DNA from: Candidatus Krumholzibacteriota bacterium
Lineage (GTDB): Bacteria > Krumholzibacteriota > Krumholzibacteriia > Krumholzibacteriales > Krumholzibacteriaceae
Assembly (NCBI GenBank): GCA_030609325.1
Contig: JAUWCL010000018.1
Span: forward strand, 1 to 64,000
Reading direction: 5' to 3'
Length of the DNA stretch: 64,000 nucleotides
Made by a program: the position numbers and the translations under genes. The notes under the pieces are model-generated. The model had not been told where the DNA came from and did no database searches. It saw only the letters and a program-made list of their open reading frames with translations. This document shows, in pieces, positions 33,402 through 42,161 of this stretch (the stretch's first letter is position 1; every line of letters begins with the position of its first letter).

Positions 33402-34904
33402 TTGTACGGAATGAGAAAAAGAATCGGGCTCGCTCTCGGTCCGGCCGTATTCATCCTGATTCTCGCCATGCCGTTGTCAGAATGTATGAGCCCCGCTGCG
33501 AGGAAGGTCGCGGCGGTTGCCGCTCTTATGGCGATCTGGTGGATCACCGAGGCGGCGCCGCTGGCAGCCACCGCTCTTCTTCCCGCCGCGCTCTTTCCAG
33601 CGATGGGGGTCATGAAGGCCTCGGAGGCGACGGCGCCTTATGCAAATCACCTGATCTTCCTCTTCCTCGGCGGTTTCTTCATCGCAGTTACGATGGAGAA
33701 ATGGAATCTGCACAAGCGTATCGCCCTTTTCACGATAAGGATCGTCGGCACGGGAACGGACCGGATCATCCTCGGATTCATGATCGCGACGGCCTTCCTG
33801 TCGATGTGGATCAGCAACACCGCCACGGCGATGATGATGGTACCGATAGGCATGGCCGTCATCAAGCAGGTCACATCCCGCGACGAGCACGGCGGTGAGA
33901 ACGGAGTCGCGGGCGCGCCCGCCGCTCCCGGTTTCGGGTTGGCGCTGATGCTGGCGATCGCCTACTCGGCATCGATAGGCGGGGTAGCTACCCTCATCGG
34001 GACGCCGCCGAACGTGATATTCGCCGGGTTCATCGAGAACACTTACGGCAGGTCGGTGAGTTTTCTCTCGTGGATGGCGGTCGGCCTTCCGCTGGCAGTC
34101 GTGATGCTCGCCTTCACCTGGCTCTACCTGACCAGATTCGCGTTCCGTCTCGGCTCGCGAGAGCTGTCCGGCGGAATGACCTGCATCGAGGACGAGTCAC
34201 GCGAGCTCGGGCCGGTTTCGCCGGCCGAGAAGAAGATACTCGCCGTATTTATTCTCGTCGCGGCGGGATGGATACTGCGTGGATTCATCACGATCCCCGG
34301 GGCCGAAACGATAGCCGATTCGACCATAGCCATCGTCGGGGCGCTGCTCCTCTTTCTCATACCCGCCGACCTGAAGAATGGCGAGTTCCTGCTCGACTGG
34401 AAGACCGCCTCGAAGATTCCCTGGGACGTGATCGTACTCTTCGGAGGAGGGTTGTCACTGGCGGCCGGATTCAGGATGTCGGGCCTCGATTATTGGATAG
34501 GAGGGAATATCACGATCCTGCACGGCACGAATTACACCGTCCTGATCTCGGCCGTCGCGCTGCTGACGATTTTCCTTACCGAGGTAACGTCGAACACCGC
34601 GACCTCGGCGATGCTGATTCCCATCATATCTGGAGTGGCGATCTCGATGTCGATCCATCCGTACGGGCCGATCGTGGCCGTATGCATAGCGGCGTCGTAC
34701 GCCTTCATGTTGCCCGTGGCCACACCGCCCAACGCGATCGTATTCGGGAGCAGGCAGGTGACGATCACCCAGATGGTCAGGGCGGGTTTTGTCATGAATA
34801 TTTTCGGCTGGCTGATAATCACGCTCGTGGTTGCACTGCTTCTCCCGCTCGTGTGGGGAATAGATCCCGCGGAGCTTCCTTCGTGGATCGCTCCGCATGG
34901 CTGA
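33402..34904 (+). CDS. SLC13/DASS-family anion (dicarboxylate) transporter
   Basis: About 500 residues with 11 or more hydrophobic segments. Two characteristic SNT motifs, one in each inverted half, are present: WISNTATAMMM and VTSNTATSAML; these form the sodium and substrate site in the family. IWWITEAAPLAATALLP is the usual first-half signature, and LPVATPPNAIVFGS matches the DASS C-terminal signature. Likely a sodium-coupled uptake carrier for C4-dicarboxylates, citrate or sulfate. Start is TTG 33402 or ATG 33411; neither has a good ribosome site. Confidence 0.92.
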   Translation: MYGMRKRIGLALGPAVFILILAMPLSECMSPAARKVAAVAALMAIWWITEAAPLAATALLPAALFPAMGVMKASEATAPYANHLIFLFLGGFFIAVTMEKWNLHKRIALFTIRIVGTGTDRIILGFMIATAFLSMWISNTATAMMMVPIGMAVIKQVTSRDEHGGENGVAGAPAAPGFGLALMLAIAYSASIGGVATLIGTPPNVIFAGFIENTYGRSVSFLSWMAVGLPLAVVMLAFTWLYLTRFAFRLGSRELSGGMTCIEDESRELGPVSPAEKKILAVFILVAAGWILRGFITIPGAETIADSTIAIVGALLLFLIPADLKNGEFLLDWKTASKIPWDVIVLFGGGLSLAAGFRMSGLDYWIGGNITILHGTNYTVLISAVALLTIFLTEVTSNTATSAMLIPIISGVAISMSIHPYGPIVAVCIAASYAFMLPVATPPNAIVFGSRQVTITQMVRAGFVMNIFGWLIITLVVALLLPLVWGIDPAELPSWIAPHG

Positions 34905-34948
34905 CCTCTGAAAAAATCCAGGAAATATATGGGGGGGAGAGCTATCCG

Positions 34949-35053
34949 GTGATCACCCTGCAGATCCTGATTTTCGGCGCCTCGATATCCCTGAACATCA
35001 GTTACATGCTCAAGCTCCGGGCAGAGAGATCCCGGACGGGCGGAAACGGATGA
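34949..35053 (+). CDS. Short membrane-helix ORF, possibly a truncated small membrane protein
   Basis: 34 codons from GTG 34949, with GGGGGGAGAG just upstream. It encodes one hydrophobic helix (ITLQILIFGASISLNISYML) and a basic tail, ending three bases before the XRE gene. Position and character mirror the membrane protein before the XRE gene at 31100, so it may be the remaining C-terminal helix of such a protein. Weak evidence for expression. Confidence 0.35.
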   Translation: MITLQILIFGASISLNISYMLKLRAERSRTGGNG

Positions 35054-35056
35054 GAG

Positions 35057-35266
35057 GTGAAAGAGAGGGTAGTCAACAGGATCAGGGAGTTCAGGAAGAA
35101 GGCGGGCCTGACGCAGGAGGACCTGGCGAAGGTGATGAAGGTATCGCGGCAGACGATCATATCGATCGAGAAGGACAAGTATGTGCCAAGCCTGCCGCTC
35201 GCCCTGAGGATTGCGCGTTATTTCGAGTGCCCGACGGACGAGATGTTCGGCATCGAGGAGAAGTAG
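35057..35266 (+). CDS. Small XRE-family HTH regulator (second copy)
   Basis: 69 residues from a GTG start. Single HTH domain: IREFRKKAGLTQEDLAKVM, recognition helix SRQTIISIEKDKYVPSL, LALRIARYFECPTDEMF. Closely similar to the regulator at 31100. It is flanked by a short membrane ORF and a two-helix membrane protein. Confidence 0.87.
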   Translation: MKERVVNRIREFRKKAGLTQEDLAKVMKVSRQTIISIEKDKYVPSLPLALRIARYFECPTDEMFGIEEK

Positions 35267-35269
35267 AGA

Positions 35270-35683
35270 ATGGACGAGAGGGTTCTGATACATCAGATGA
35301 AGGCGATGAGGATCGCTACCAGGGTAGGGGCTGTGCTCATCGGGGCGCTCCTGCTCTACAGGTTCTGCGTGGAAGGATATTTCGACTGGCAGCTGTTTAC
35401 TGCCGTGGCCGTAATGGCAGTGGTCAAGCTGCTCATCGACTACGGTCTGATAACGAGGGAAACGATTGACGGAACGAGATATTACAGAGTCTACGATTAC
35501 GGTATGATCACCTACGCGCCCGGGACCGACCCCGTTCTGAGCTACGAGCAGATGCTGATAGACGCGACCGTCTCCGACGGCCCGGGATTAGGCGACAACC
35601 GGCTGGAACTGATAGGTGCCGGGAGCTCCGCCCATTTCCGTCCATTTCTTGTTGTAGCGTCGGTATCCGGAAACCTGATATAA
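35270..35683 (+). CDS. Small two-helix membrane protein following XRE regulator
   Basis: 137 residues, ATG 4 bases after the XRE stop, with GGAGAAG upstream. Two membrane helices near the N-terminus (VGAVLIGALLLYRFCV and LFTAVAVMAVVKLLI) are followed by YRVYDYGMITYAPG. The last 50 residues are polar and of a different character, ending in the extended -10 region of the next gene; a frameshift in the tail is possible but not shown. Function unknown; context suggests a regulator/membrane pair. Confidence 0.6.
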   Translation: MDERVLIHQMKAMRIATRVGAVLIGALLLYRFCVEGYFDWQLFTAVAVMAVVKLLIDYGLITRETIDGTRYYRVYDYGMITYAPGTDPVLSYEQMLIDATVSDGPGLGDNRLELIGAGSSAHFRPFLVVASVSGNLI

Positions 35684-35684
35684 T
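35676..35684 (+). promoter_or_regulatory. Extended -10 promoter for the cysteine protease gene
   Basis: TGATATAAT at 35676-35684 is an exact extended -10 (TGn plus TATAAT). No good -35 lies at the standard distance, as is usual for extended -10 promoters. Start of transcription near 35691 would give a leader of about 27 bases containing AAAGGAGA before the ATG at 35718. Confidence 0.6.
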
Positions 35685-35717
35685 ACAGAGAGAAATCAAT
35701 TACCAAAGGAGATTTTT

Positions 35718-38261
35718 ATGGTATTCAACAGATCCTCCATCAAAGCCATACCGTTTCTTGCCGTATTGATCACGATCATGATATTCATTCCTGTCCCGAC
35801 GGAAGCACAGGGAGACCCGGAGATTGAATCTCTCCAGAGAGAGCTCGATTCAAAGGGATACAACTGGACGGCGAAGAGGACCTGGTTGACCAACCTGTCG
35901 AAAGAGGATTTCCGAAGGATGCTCGGCGCGGTTGTCCCTCCAGAGGTCGAAAAGAGGTTCTCCGGGCTGCAGGCACGAACGCTCTCCGGAACCCGTCCCT
36001 ATCCGATGCTTCCCGCCGCTCCTTCGAGATGGGACTGGCGTGACCTGGAGGGAGTCTCGGCGGTGAAGAACCAGGGCAGCTGCGGCAGCTGCGCTATCTT
36101 CGCCGGTACGGCGGCCCTCGAATCGATAGTGATGATAAACGAGGGGATAGAGTACGACCTCTCCGAGCAGCAGATCCTCTCCTGCAGGACGTTCGGATAC
36201 GGCTGCAGTGGGACATGGTATTCCTGGACCTGGGACTATGTCCGCAACAACGGTGCCGCGCGTGAGTGGTGCATGCCCTACATGGCCGACGACGAGATTC
36301 CCTGTGCAGACGACACATGCGAGATTTACGTGACAAATGGAGGATGGATCGATGTCCCGAACGACGTCGAGGCGATCAAGCAGCAGGTGATGATATCGCC
36401 GGTGGCGACGACATTCACCGTCTACGATGATTTCAAATCGTACGGCGGTGGATGCTACGAGCACGAGGGAAGCGAACCGATAAATCACGCCGTCCTGGTA
36501 GTTGGGTGGGAGGACACCCTCTGCGGCGGCGAGGGAGCCTGGCTCTGCAAGAACAGCTGGGGTGAGGGGTGGGGACTCGACGGGTTCTTCTGGATCAAGT
36601 ACGGGACCTGCAACATCGGCTACGCCACCCAGCGGGTGATCTACAACTCCGGCCTCGACGTCTGGTATACCGACCATTCGATCCTCGACGCGGGTGGGGA
36701 CGGCGATAACAGGGCGGATCCCTGCGAGAGCGTTGCGATGGAGGTCACGCTCTGGTGCGACATCCTTTCTCCGGACAGGACCGGCGTCTCGGCCACCCTC
36801 TCGACCACGGGCAGCATCGCTACTGTGACGCAGGCGACGGTGTCGTATGGCACCATTCCGGCAGGGTACAACTCGCCAGGCACCGGTTTCTTCGAGTTCG
36901 ACGTCGACCAGTTCGCCGTACCCGGAGACGGGATCGAATTCGTCCTCACGATAACCGCAGACGGCGGATACATGCACAACGACACCTTCGAGGTCAGTGT
37001 AGGCGACTGTCCGATCCTGCTCGTAGACGACGACGACGGCGCCCAGCTCGAGCAGTACTTCGAGGCCTCATTGCAGAACGACGGATACATTTACGAGGTC
37101 TGGGACGAGATCGCGGACGGCCGCATAGGAGCTGCGGATCTTTCGGGCTATACGGCGGTTATCTGGCTGACCGGCGTGGGCGGCGATATCGAGCCGCAGA
37201 ACATGACGGCGATCGAGTACCTTCTCGACGGCGGCGGAAACCTGCTGATGACCGGGCAGGATGTCGGCTGGCAGCTCAACGCCTACGAGAACCCCGAAGA
37301 TATAGCCTTCTACATGAACTATCTCCATGCCGAATACGTCTACGACGACTCCGGGTTCAGGTCGCTCACCGGGATATCCGGCGATCCGGTCGGGGACGGG
37401 CTGGTGTTCGACATCGGCGGCGGCGACGGGAGCAGGAGCCAGGACTATCCGAGCGAAATAGAGCCCCGCACGGGCGCCGCAGCCGTCCTTGAATACTCGC
37501 CGGGAGTGGAGGGAGCGCTGAGGTACGATACGGGCCACAGGCTCGTCTACCTAGCCTTCGGCTTCGAGGCGGTCAACACTGTCGAAGACAGGGACACCCT
37601 CATGTCGAGATGTCTCGAATGGCTCGCCGCGGGTACCTGGCCCGACACGAACCCTCCGGTCATCATTCACGTATATCCGAACGGCGGCGAAGAGCTGATT
37701 ACGGGAGAGAGTGTCGATGTGATCTGGACGGCGACCGACGATTCCGGGGTAATCTCTATCGACATCCTCCTGTCGACCGACGGCGGCGCTACATGGAGCG
37801 AGACGGTAGCCGAGGGAATCGCAAATTCCGGCACATATCCCTGGACCGTATCGGAGGAGGCAGCGACCGAGTGCAGGATGCGCGTCATCGCCCGCGACGG
37901 CGCCGGGCTAGCCGCATACGACGACTCGGACACCGATTTCTCGAAGGGATCGTCGACCGACGGCCCAGAATCCCCCGACATCAGGGATTACTACCTCGCG
38001 CAGAACGTTCCCAACCCGTTTAATCCCGTAACGAAGATCCGGTTCGGGCTGCTGGAGGCCTCGCCTGTCTCACTTCGGATCTACGATGCTACGGGTCGCC
38101 TGATACGGGTGCTTGTTAACGGACAACGCCCGGCGGGCCGCTACGAGACGATCTGGGAAGGGCTCGACGATGCCGGCCGTCCAGTTGCGAGCGGCGTCTA
38201 TTTCTGCCGGCTTACAGCAAAGACTTTCAGCGAAGAGAGAAAACTGGTATTGTTGAGGTGA
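35718..38261 (+). CDS. Secreted papain-family (C1A) cysteine protease with FlgD-like C-terminus
   Basis: 847 residues. Signal peptide about 1-31. A propeptide-like segment (about 34-75, NWTAKRTWLTNLSKED) is followed by mature papain fold: NQGSCGSC (oxyanion glutamine 119, catalytic cysteine 125), NHAVLVVGW (histidine 257) and KNSWGEGWG (asparagine 279). The usual tryptophan after the catalytic cysteine is replaced (CAIF). Then come beta domains (about 310-430), a flavodoxin-like or ThuA-like region (PILLVDDDDG, GGGNLLMTGQD), an Ig-like domain (PNGGEELITGESVDVIW) and the FlgD-like sorting domain with NVPNPFNPVTKIRF and GVYFCRL. Probably exported and cell-attached or released. Own promoter upstream. 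Confidence 0.94.
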   Translation: MVFNRSSIKAIPFLAVLITIMIFIPVPTEAQGDPEIESLQRELDSKGYNWTAKRTWLTNLSKEDFRRMLGAVVPPEVEKRFSGLQARTLSGTRPYPMLPAAPSRWDWRDLEGVSAVKNQGSCGSCAIFAGTAALESIVMINEGIEYDLSEQQILSCRTFGYGCSGTWYSWTWDYVRNNGAAREWCMPYMADDEIPCADDTCEIYVTNGGWIDVPNDVEAIKQQVMISPVATTFTVYDDFKSYGGGCYEHEGSEPINHAVLVVGWEDTLCGGEGAWLCKNSWGEGWGLDGFFWIKYGTCNIGYATQRVIYNSGLDVWYTDHSILDAGGDGDNRADPCESVAMEVTLWCDILSPDRTGVSATLSTTGSIATVTQATVSYGTIPAGYNSPGTGFFEFDVDQFAVPGDGIEFVLTITADGGYMHNDTFEVSVGDCPILLVDDDDGAQLEQYFEASLQNDGYIYEVWDEIADGRIGAADLSGYTAVIWLTGVGGDIEPQNMTAIEYLLDGGGNLLMTGQDVGWQLNAYENPEDIAFYMNYLHAEYVYDDSGFRSLTGISGDPVGDGLVFDIGGGDGSRSQDYPSEIEPRTGAAAVLEYSPGVEGALRYDTGHRLVYLAFGFEAVNTVEDRDTLMSRCLEWLAAGTWPDTNPPVIIHVYPNGGEELITGESVDVIWTATDDSGVISIDILLSTDGGATWSETVAEGIANSGTYPWTVSEEAATECRMRVIARDGAGLAAYDDSDTDFSKGSSTDGPESPDIRDYYLAQNVPNPFNPVTKIRFGLLEASPVSLRIYDATGRLIRVLVNGQRPAGRYETIWEGLDDAGRPVASGVYFCRLTAKTFSEERKLVLLR

Positions 38262-38353
38262 CAGTGATCCTCCCCTGCCGGGGCCTAGCTCGAGGCCCGG
38301 GAAATTATGCCGATACTGACTGACCCCTGACAGATACAAGGAGGGGTCGTATC

Positions 38354-39058
38354 ATGCAGGACCGATCAGGAGGCTCGACTGCAGTTCGGACAGGGATCAT
38401 CGGTGCGGCGCTCTTCGCGCTTCTCACCCTGCAGGGCTGCCTGACCTATTCTTCCTACCAGTCCGCGCGCATCGTCGAGCGCGGGCATCCCCATGCCACC
38501 CTCGGTATATCCAGAAGCGTCATCCTTGAGGAGGACGCCAGCGACGTGAACTGGTGGACCTTCGACGGGGACATGCGATTCGGCATCGTAAAACGGGTCG
38601 ACGGCTCGGTCCGCATTTCGGTATTTCACAACGTCCCGGAGGGATGGGGAGGAGGACAGGTATCCGTGGATATACGAGGGGGTATAGTCGAAGACCACCT
38701 TGCCGTCGCCCTCCCCGTAAGTATAACCATAGGTGATTTCCACTTTGCCTCGCTGCGAATCCAGCCGGGATTCATCGGCACGATCCCTCTCGGAGAGCGA
38801 TTCGAGATCAACGGTGCGATCCGGGCGCACGTCTACGTGCGCGTTCCCGAGCTGCTGGCGATAGGCTACAATCTCGGCCTGGGAATGACGACACCCTCAG
38901 GCGCGTGGACTATCCGGCCGGAAGTGGGCCGGCTTCAGTTTGTCGGCACAAGCTCCGATGTGGCGTATTTTCAGTACGGAGTCGCGATTGAGCACAACTT
39001 CGTTGCGGAGGAGGATGAAAACGACAGTCTCACAGGATGTCAGTTGTTCCTTTATTGA
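38354..39058 (+). CDS. Predicted lipoprotein with barrel-like body, function unknown
   Basis: 234 residues, ATG 38354 with AAGGAGGG upstream. The N-terminus ends in LTLQGC, a lipobox; an alternative is a plain signal peptide. The rest is beta-rich (SVRISVFHNV, RFEINGAIRAHVYVRV, YFQYGVAIEHNF). No family recognised. A GC-rich hairpin (GGGCCT/AGGCCC, 38281-38298) lies between it and the protease gene. Confidence 0.65.
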   Translation: MQDRSGGSTAVRTGIIGAALFALLTLQGCLTYSSYQSARIVERGHPHATLGISRSVILEEDASDVNWWTFDGDMRFGIVKRVDGSVRISVFHNVPEGWGGGQVSVDIRGGIVEDHLAVALPVSITIGDFHFASLRIQPGFIGTIPLGERFEINGAIRAHVYVRVPELLAIGYNLGLGMTTPSGAWTIRPEVGRLQFVGTSSDVAYFQYGVAIEHNFVAEEDENDSLTGCQLFLY

Positions 39059-39175
39059 TTGAATCTATCCCAAGGCGCTTGTAGAATCACCCACTACGAA
39101 TTGAAATATATGAACGGCTGCGACGTAAGAGAGCAGTACTGTGCGGCCGGTCTCTGACATTGAGGAGGTGTGTTT

Positions 39176-39634
39176 ATGCGCTGGGGATGCTTCTGTCTGA
39201 CTATCATCGCTGCTATGCTTCTGGCAGCCGGGTTCTTATCCCCGTCTCATGCCGGGGAAGAGGAGGCGGCGGTCAGGGAGACGATCGTCAACGCCTACGT
39301 GAAGGGCATCCATATCGACTGGGACATACCGGCGATAAAGAAGGTGTTCCACCAGTCGTTCACGATGTTCATCAAAAACGGCGGCGAAGTAAGGACTCTG
39401 TCGAAAGACGAGTGGATAAAATCCATAGAGAAAAAGAAGAAAGATAACCCTGACGGTCCCGATTACGAGGTGACCTACGATATGCCCATGGTCGACGTGA
39501 CCGGTGACGCCGCGGTGGCAAAGGTCCTGATTTACAGGGACGATAAACTGATCTACAGCGATTACATGTCACTTTACAAATTCGAGGACGGCTGGAAGAT
39601 TGTCGGGAAGATCTACTACAGTCACAAGGATTGA
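39176..39634 (+). CDS. Secreted NTF2-like (lumazine-binding-like) protein
   Basis: 152 residues from ATG 39176 (GAGGAGG 7 bases upstream). Signal peptide about 1-25 (LLAAGFLSPSHAG). The mature part matches the NTF2-like fold of the putative lumazine-binding group: EAAVRETIVNAYVKGIH, IKKVFHQSFTMFI, KDEWIKSIEKKK, AAVAKVLIYRDDKLIYSDY, FEDGWKIVGKIYYSH. Often found as a small secreted binding protein; ligand unknown. The next gene begins 35 bases before its stop. Confidence 0.85.
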   Translation: MRWGCFCLTIIAAMLLAAGFLSPSHAGEEEAAVRETIVNAYVKGIHIDWDIPAIKKVFHQSFTMFIKNGGEVRTLSKDEWIKSIEKKKKDNPDGPDYEVTYDMPMVDVTGDAAVAKVLIYRDDKLIYSDYMSLYKFEDGWKIVGKIYYSHKD

Positions 39635-41201
39635 TGGCATAGTCGGGCTTGTGGTCCTGCTCCTCCTTACGCTCGCATTACCCGCCCAGGTATCGGTTTT
39701 CTATGCTGATGCCGCCGATGACGGGGAGAGGGAATGCGCGAAGGTAAAGCCGCGGGATCTCACGGCGATGGTCGATCTTTCGTCGAGGGAGGTCCACTAC
39801 GGCAGCATGATGATCGCAGCGGACGATACCGTCACCGGCCCTGTCGTCGTGATAAAGGGCTCGCTCGACATTCAGAGCGGGGGCGTTCTGAAGGGCGATG
39901 CCTGGGTGATCAACGGCGATCTGATCCTGACCGGCACTGCCGCCATCGAAGGGAAGGCGATCGTAGTCAACGGCTCCGACTTCCTCTCCCGCGACGCGAG
40001 GGTCGAGAGAGGCATCGAGTACTACCGCTGCGAGTGCCAGCTCGATGACAAGAAATTCGAAGACTCGGGAGAGGTCTCGTTCGTCAAGCAGGAGGATCCA
40101 AGGACGGTCAGGACGAATCTTGCCTTCAGGCCCGGTCGTCCGGCGCGGGTCGACTACGAGATGATTCGCTTTGGATTCACGCGTGAGAACGACAGGCACA
40201 GGAACCCTTATACGAAGGGGCACGCGTTGCTCCACGTGCCGATCTGCAAGGATTCAGGCGGATTCCTAGGATTCGACATAGGCATATCGATACCTCTGGC
40301 CGGCGACGATCTGAGGTTCGAACTGGCAGGATTCAAGAGGACCGAGTCGAATGACACCTGGCAGATCGAGCGGCTCGAGAACGGTTTCATCGCCGTGATG
40401 ACAGCCGATGATTTCCTCGACTACTGGGAGCGCAGGGGATGCGAGATAGGACTGTCGTGGAAGGTCTCCGAGTACGTGACCCTCGCGGGCTTCCTCTCGC
40501 TGCAGGAAGACGTATCGCTCGAGGCGATGAGAATACCGTCACTGCTCAGAAACACCAGGAGTTACCGCGAGAATCCGGCCATCGATGACGGCGAGAGACT
40601 GGCGATCGACCTGAGATTCGAGTACGATTCTCGTGATGACGAGGGATGGCGCAGAAACGCCTGGCGGTTCGACCTCTGGTTCGAGAAGGGATTCGACGCG
40701 GGCGAGGCCGATTTCTCGTACGAGGCGTTCGATATCGATCTTGCGAGATACCAGTATATAGGCCGCTCCTCGCGGATCGATCTGAGGGGGAAACTCTTCT
40801 CGGCCTTCAGTCCGATCCCCGGCCAGCTCACACGGGGTCTGGGCGGATACGCCGGGGTAAGGGGAGCGCGCGACATACCGTTCACGATCGAGCGGGGGGA
40901 CAGGCTGGCGCTCTTCACGATCGAGGCGCGCACGAGGCTTCCCGATGTCTGGGGGATCAGGTCGCTGTTCACGTACTGGGACCTGCTCGTCTTCTCCGAC
41001 ATCGGGTTTCTCGCCGATGCGGAGAACAAGAAGTCGCCGTTCGGGTTCCTCAGCGCGCCGTTCGAGGAGTGGAGAAAAACGGTTGGCATCGGTGTGTCCG
41101 GACAGTCGTTCCTGCCGTATGTCGGGTTCTACATCGCCCAGGACCTCGACAGGGACAAGTTCGAGCCGAGGGCGATATTGAGATTCGAGAAATCGTTCTG
41201 A
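39600..41201 (+). CDS. Exported protein with bactofilin-like strand region and Omp85-like C-terminal barrel
   Basis: 533 residues from TTG 39600, inside the previous gene; a later start is possible. A hydrophobic signal (about 13-38) is followed by a beta-helix-like stretch (about 70-125: GPVVVIKGSLDIQSGG, DAWVINGDLILTG, AIEGKAIVVNG), the repeat style of bactofilins. The rest is barrel-like, with a region resembling the Omp85/surface-antigen end (LTRGLGGYAGVRGARDIPF, LALFTIEARTRLP, FSDIGFLAD) and a terminal phenylalanine (RFEKSF), the usual outer-membrane signal. POTRA domains are not evident. Function unknown; an unusual combination. Confidence 0.7.
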   Translation: MSGRSTTVTRIDGIVGLVVLLLLTLALPAQVSVFYADAADDGERECAKVKPRDLTAMVDLSSREVHYGSMMIAADDTVTGPVVVIKGSLDIQSGGVLKGDAWVINGDLILTGTAAIEGKAIVVNGSDFLSRDARVERGIEYYRCECQLDDKKFEDSGEVSFVKQEDPRTVRTNLAFRPGRPARVDYEMIRFGFTRENDRHRNPYTKGHALLHVPICKDSGGFLGFDIGISIPLAGDDLRFELAGFKRTESNDTWQIERLENGFIAVMTADDFLDYWERRGCEIGLSWKVSEYVTLAGFLSLQEDVSLEAMRIPSLLRNTRSYRENPAIDDGERLAIDLRFEYDSRDDEGWRRNAWRFDLWFEKGFDAGEADFSYEAFDIDLARYQYIGRSSRIDLRGKLFSAFSPIPGQLTRGLGGYAGVRGARDIPFTIERGDRLALFTIEARTRLPDVWGIRSLFTYWDLLVFSDIGFLADAENKKSPFGFLSAPFEEWRKTVGIGVSGQSFLPYVGFYIAQDLDRDKFEPRAILRFEKSF

Positions 41202-41228
41202 CCGTATAGAGAAAAAAGGTCTTCCGGA

Positions 41229-42161
41229 ATGTGTGATAAAAGCACAGCGATTCTGAAAGTCGAGAAGCTCAAGAAGCAATTTGGCCAGGTACACGCGCTC
41301 AAGGGCATCGACATCGTGCTGGACAGGCCCGGCGTGTACGGGTTCCTCGGCCCCAACGGCGCGGGGAAGACGACGACGTTCAAGCTGATCGGCGGGCTTC
41401 TCCGGCCGACGAGCGGCAGGATACTGATTGGCGGTATCGATGTGGGAGCCGAGACGGCAAAGGCCGTATCGATGCTCGGCATACTCTTTGACCAGCCCGC
41501 CTACTATCCCTACCTGACGGGAAGGGAGAACCTGTCCGTTTTCAACAGGTGGATGGGTCGGGAAGACCAGGACCGCGCTGACCGGTTGCTCGACATGGTC
41601 GGCCTCGGCGGAGCGGGCAGCAGAAAGGTAGGAGGCTATTCGTGGGGGATGAAGAGGCGGCTCGGGATCGCCGCCGCGCTGCTCGGCGATCCGGCGATCC
41701 TGCTCCTCGACGAACCGACCAACGGACTCGATCCAGCGGGGATCGCAGACATGAGAAAGCTGCTTCCGCGCCTCGCATGGGAAGAGGGGAAAACGGTGCT
41801 TCTTTCGTCCCACAGGATGGAGGAAGTCTCGCAGATCTGCGACCACGTAACGATAATAAACAAAGGAGAGATCGCGGCGTCCGGTACGCCGTGGGAGCTT
41901 TCCACCGGACAGCCGTGGATAGAGATCGAGTCGGCCGACGCAGACCGGGCGGTGAACCTGCTCGAGGAATCGGGGATGTCCAGCGAGATAAGGCGCAGGA
42001 GCGCGGTGATAATAGATGTGCTGGCGGCGGGAAAAACGGCAGCGGTGATAAATGCATTCCTTGTGGAGAACGGACTCGAGGTGACAGGGGTCCGGGAGAA
42101 GAGAGAATCGCTGGAGGACATATTCTTCCGGCTCACAGGGGCGGGTGACGATGACAGGTGA
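41229..42161 (+). CDS. ABC transporter ATP-binding protein (ABC-2 exporter type)
   Basis: 310 residues. Walker A GPNGAGKTTT, Q-loop region FDQPAYYPYLTGRENL, signature YSWGMKRRLGIA (the usual LSGG is changed to YSWG, common in this bacitracin/DrrA-like group), Walker B AILLLDEPTNGLDP and the switch histidine SSHRMEE. A C-terminal 80-residue domain is typical of the exporters. It overlaps the permease gene by 17 bases. Substrate unknown. Confidence 0.94.
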   Translation: MCDKSTAILKVEKLKKQFGQVHALKGIDIVLDRPGVYGFLGPNGAGKTTTFKLIGGLLRPTSGRILIGGIDVGAETAKAVSMLGILFDQPAYYPYLTGRENLSVFNRWMGREDQDRADRLLDMVGLGGAGSRKVGGYSWGMKRRLGIAAALLGDPAILLLDEPTNGLDPAGIADMRKLLPRLAWEEGKTVLLSSHRMEEVSQICDHVTIINKGEIAASGTPWELSTGQPWIEIESADADRAVNLLEESGMSSEIRRRSAVIIDVLAAGKTAAVINAFLVENGLEVTGVREKRESLEDIFFRLTGAGDDDR

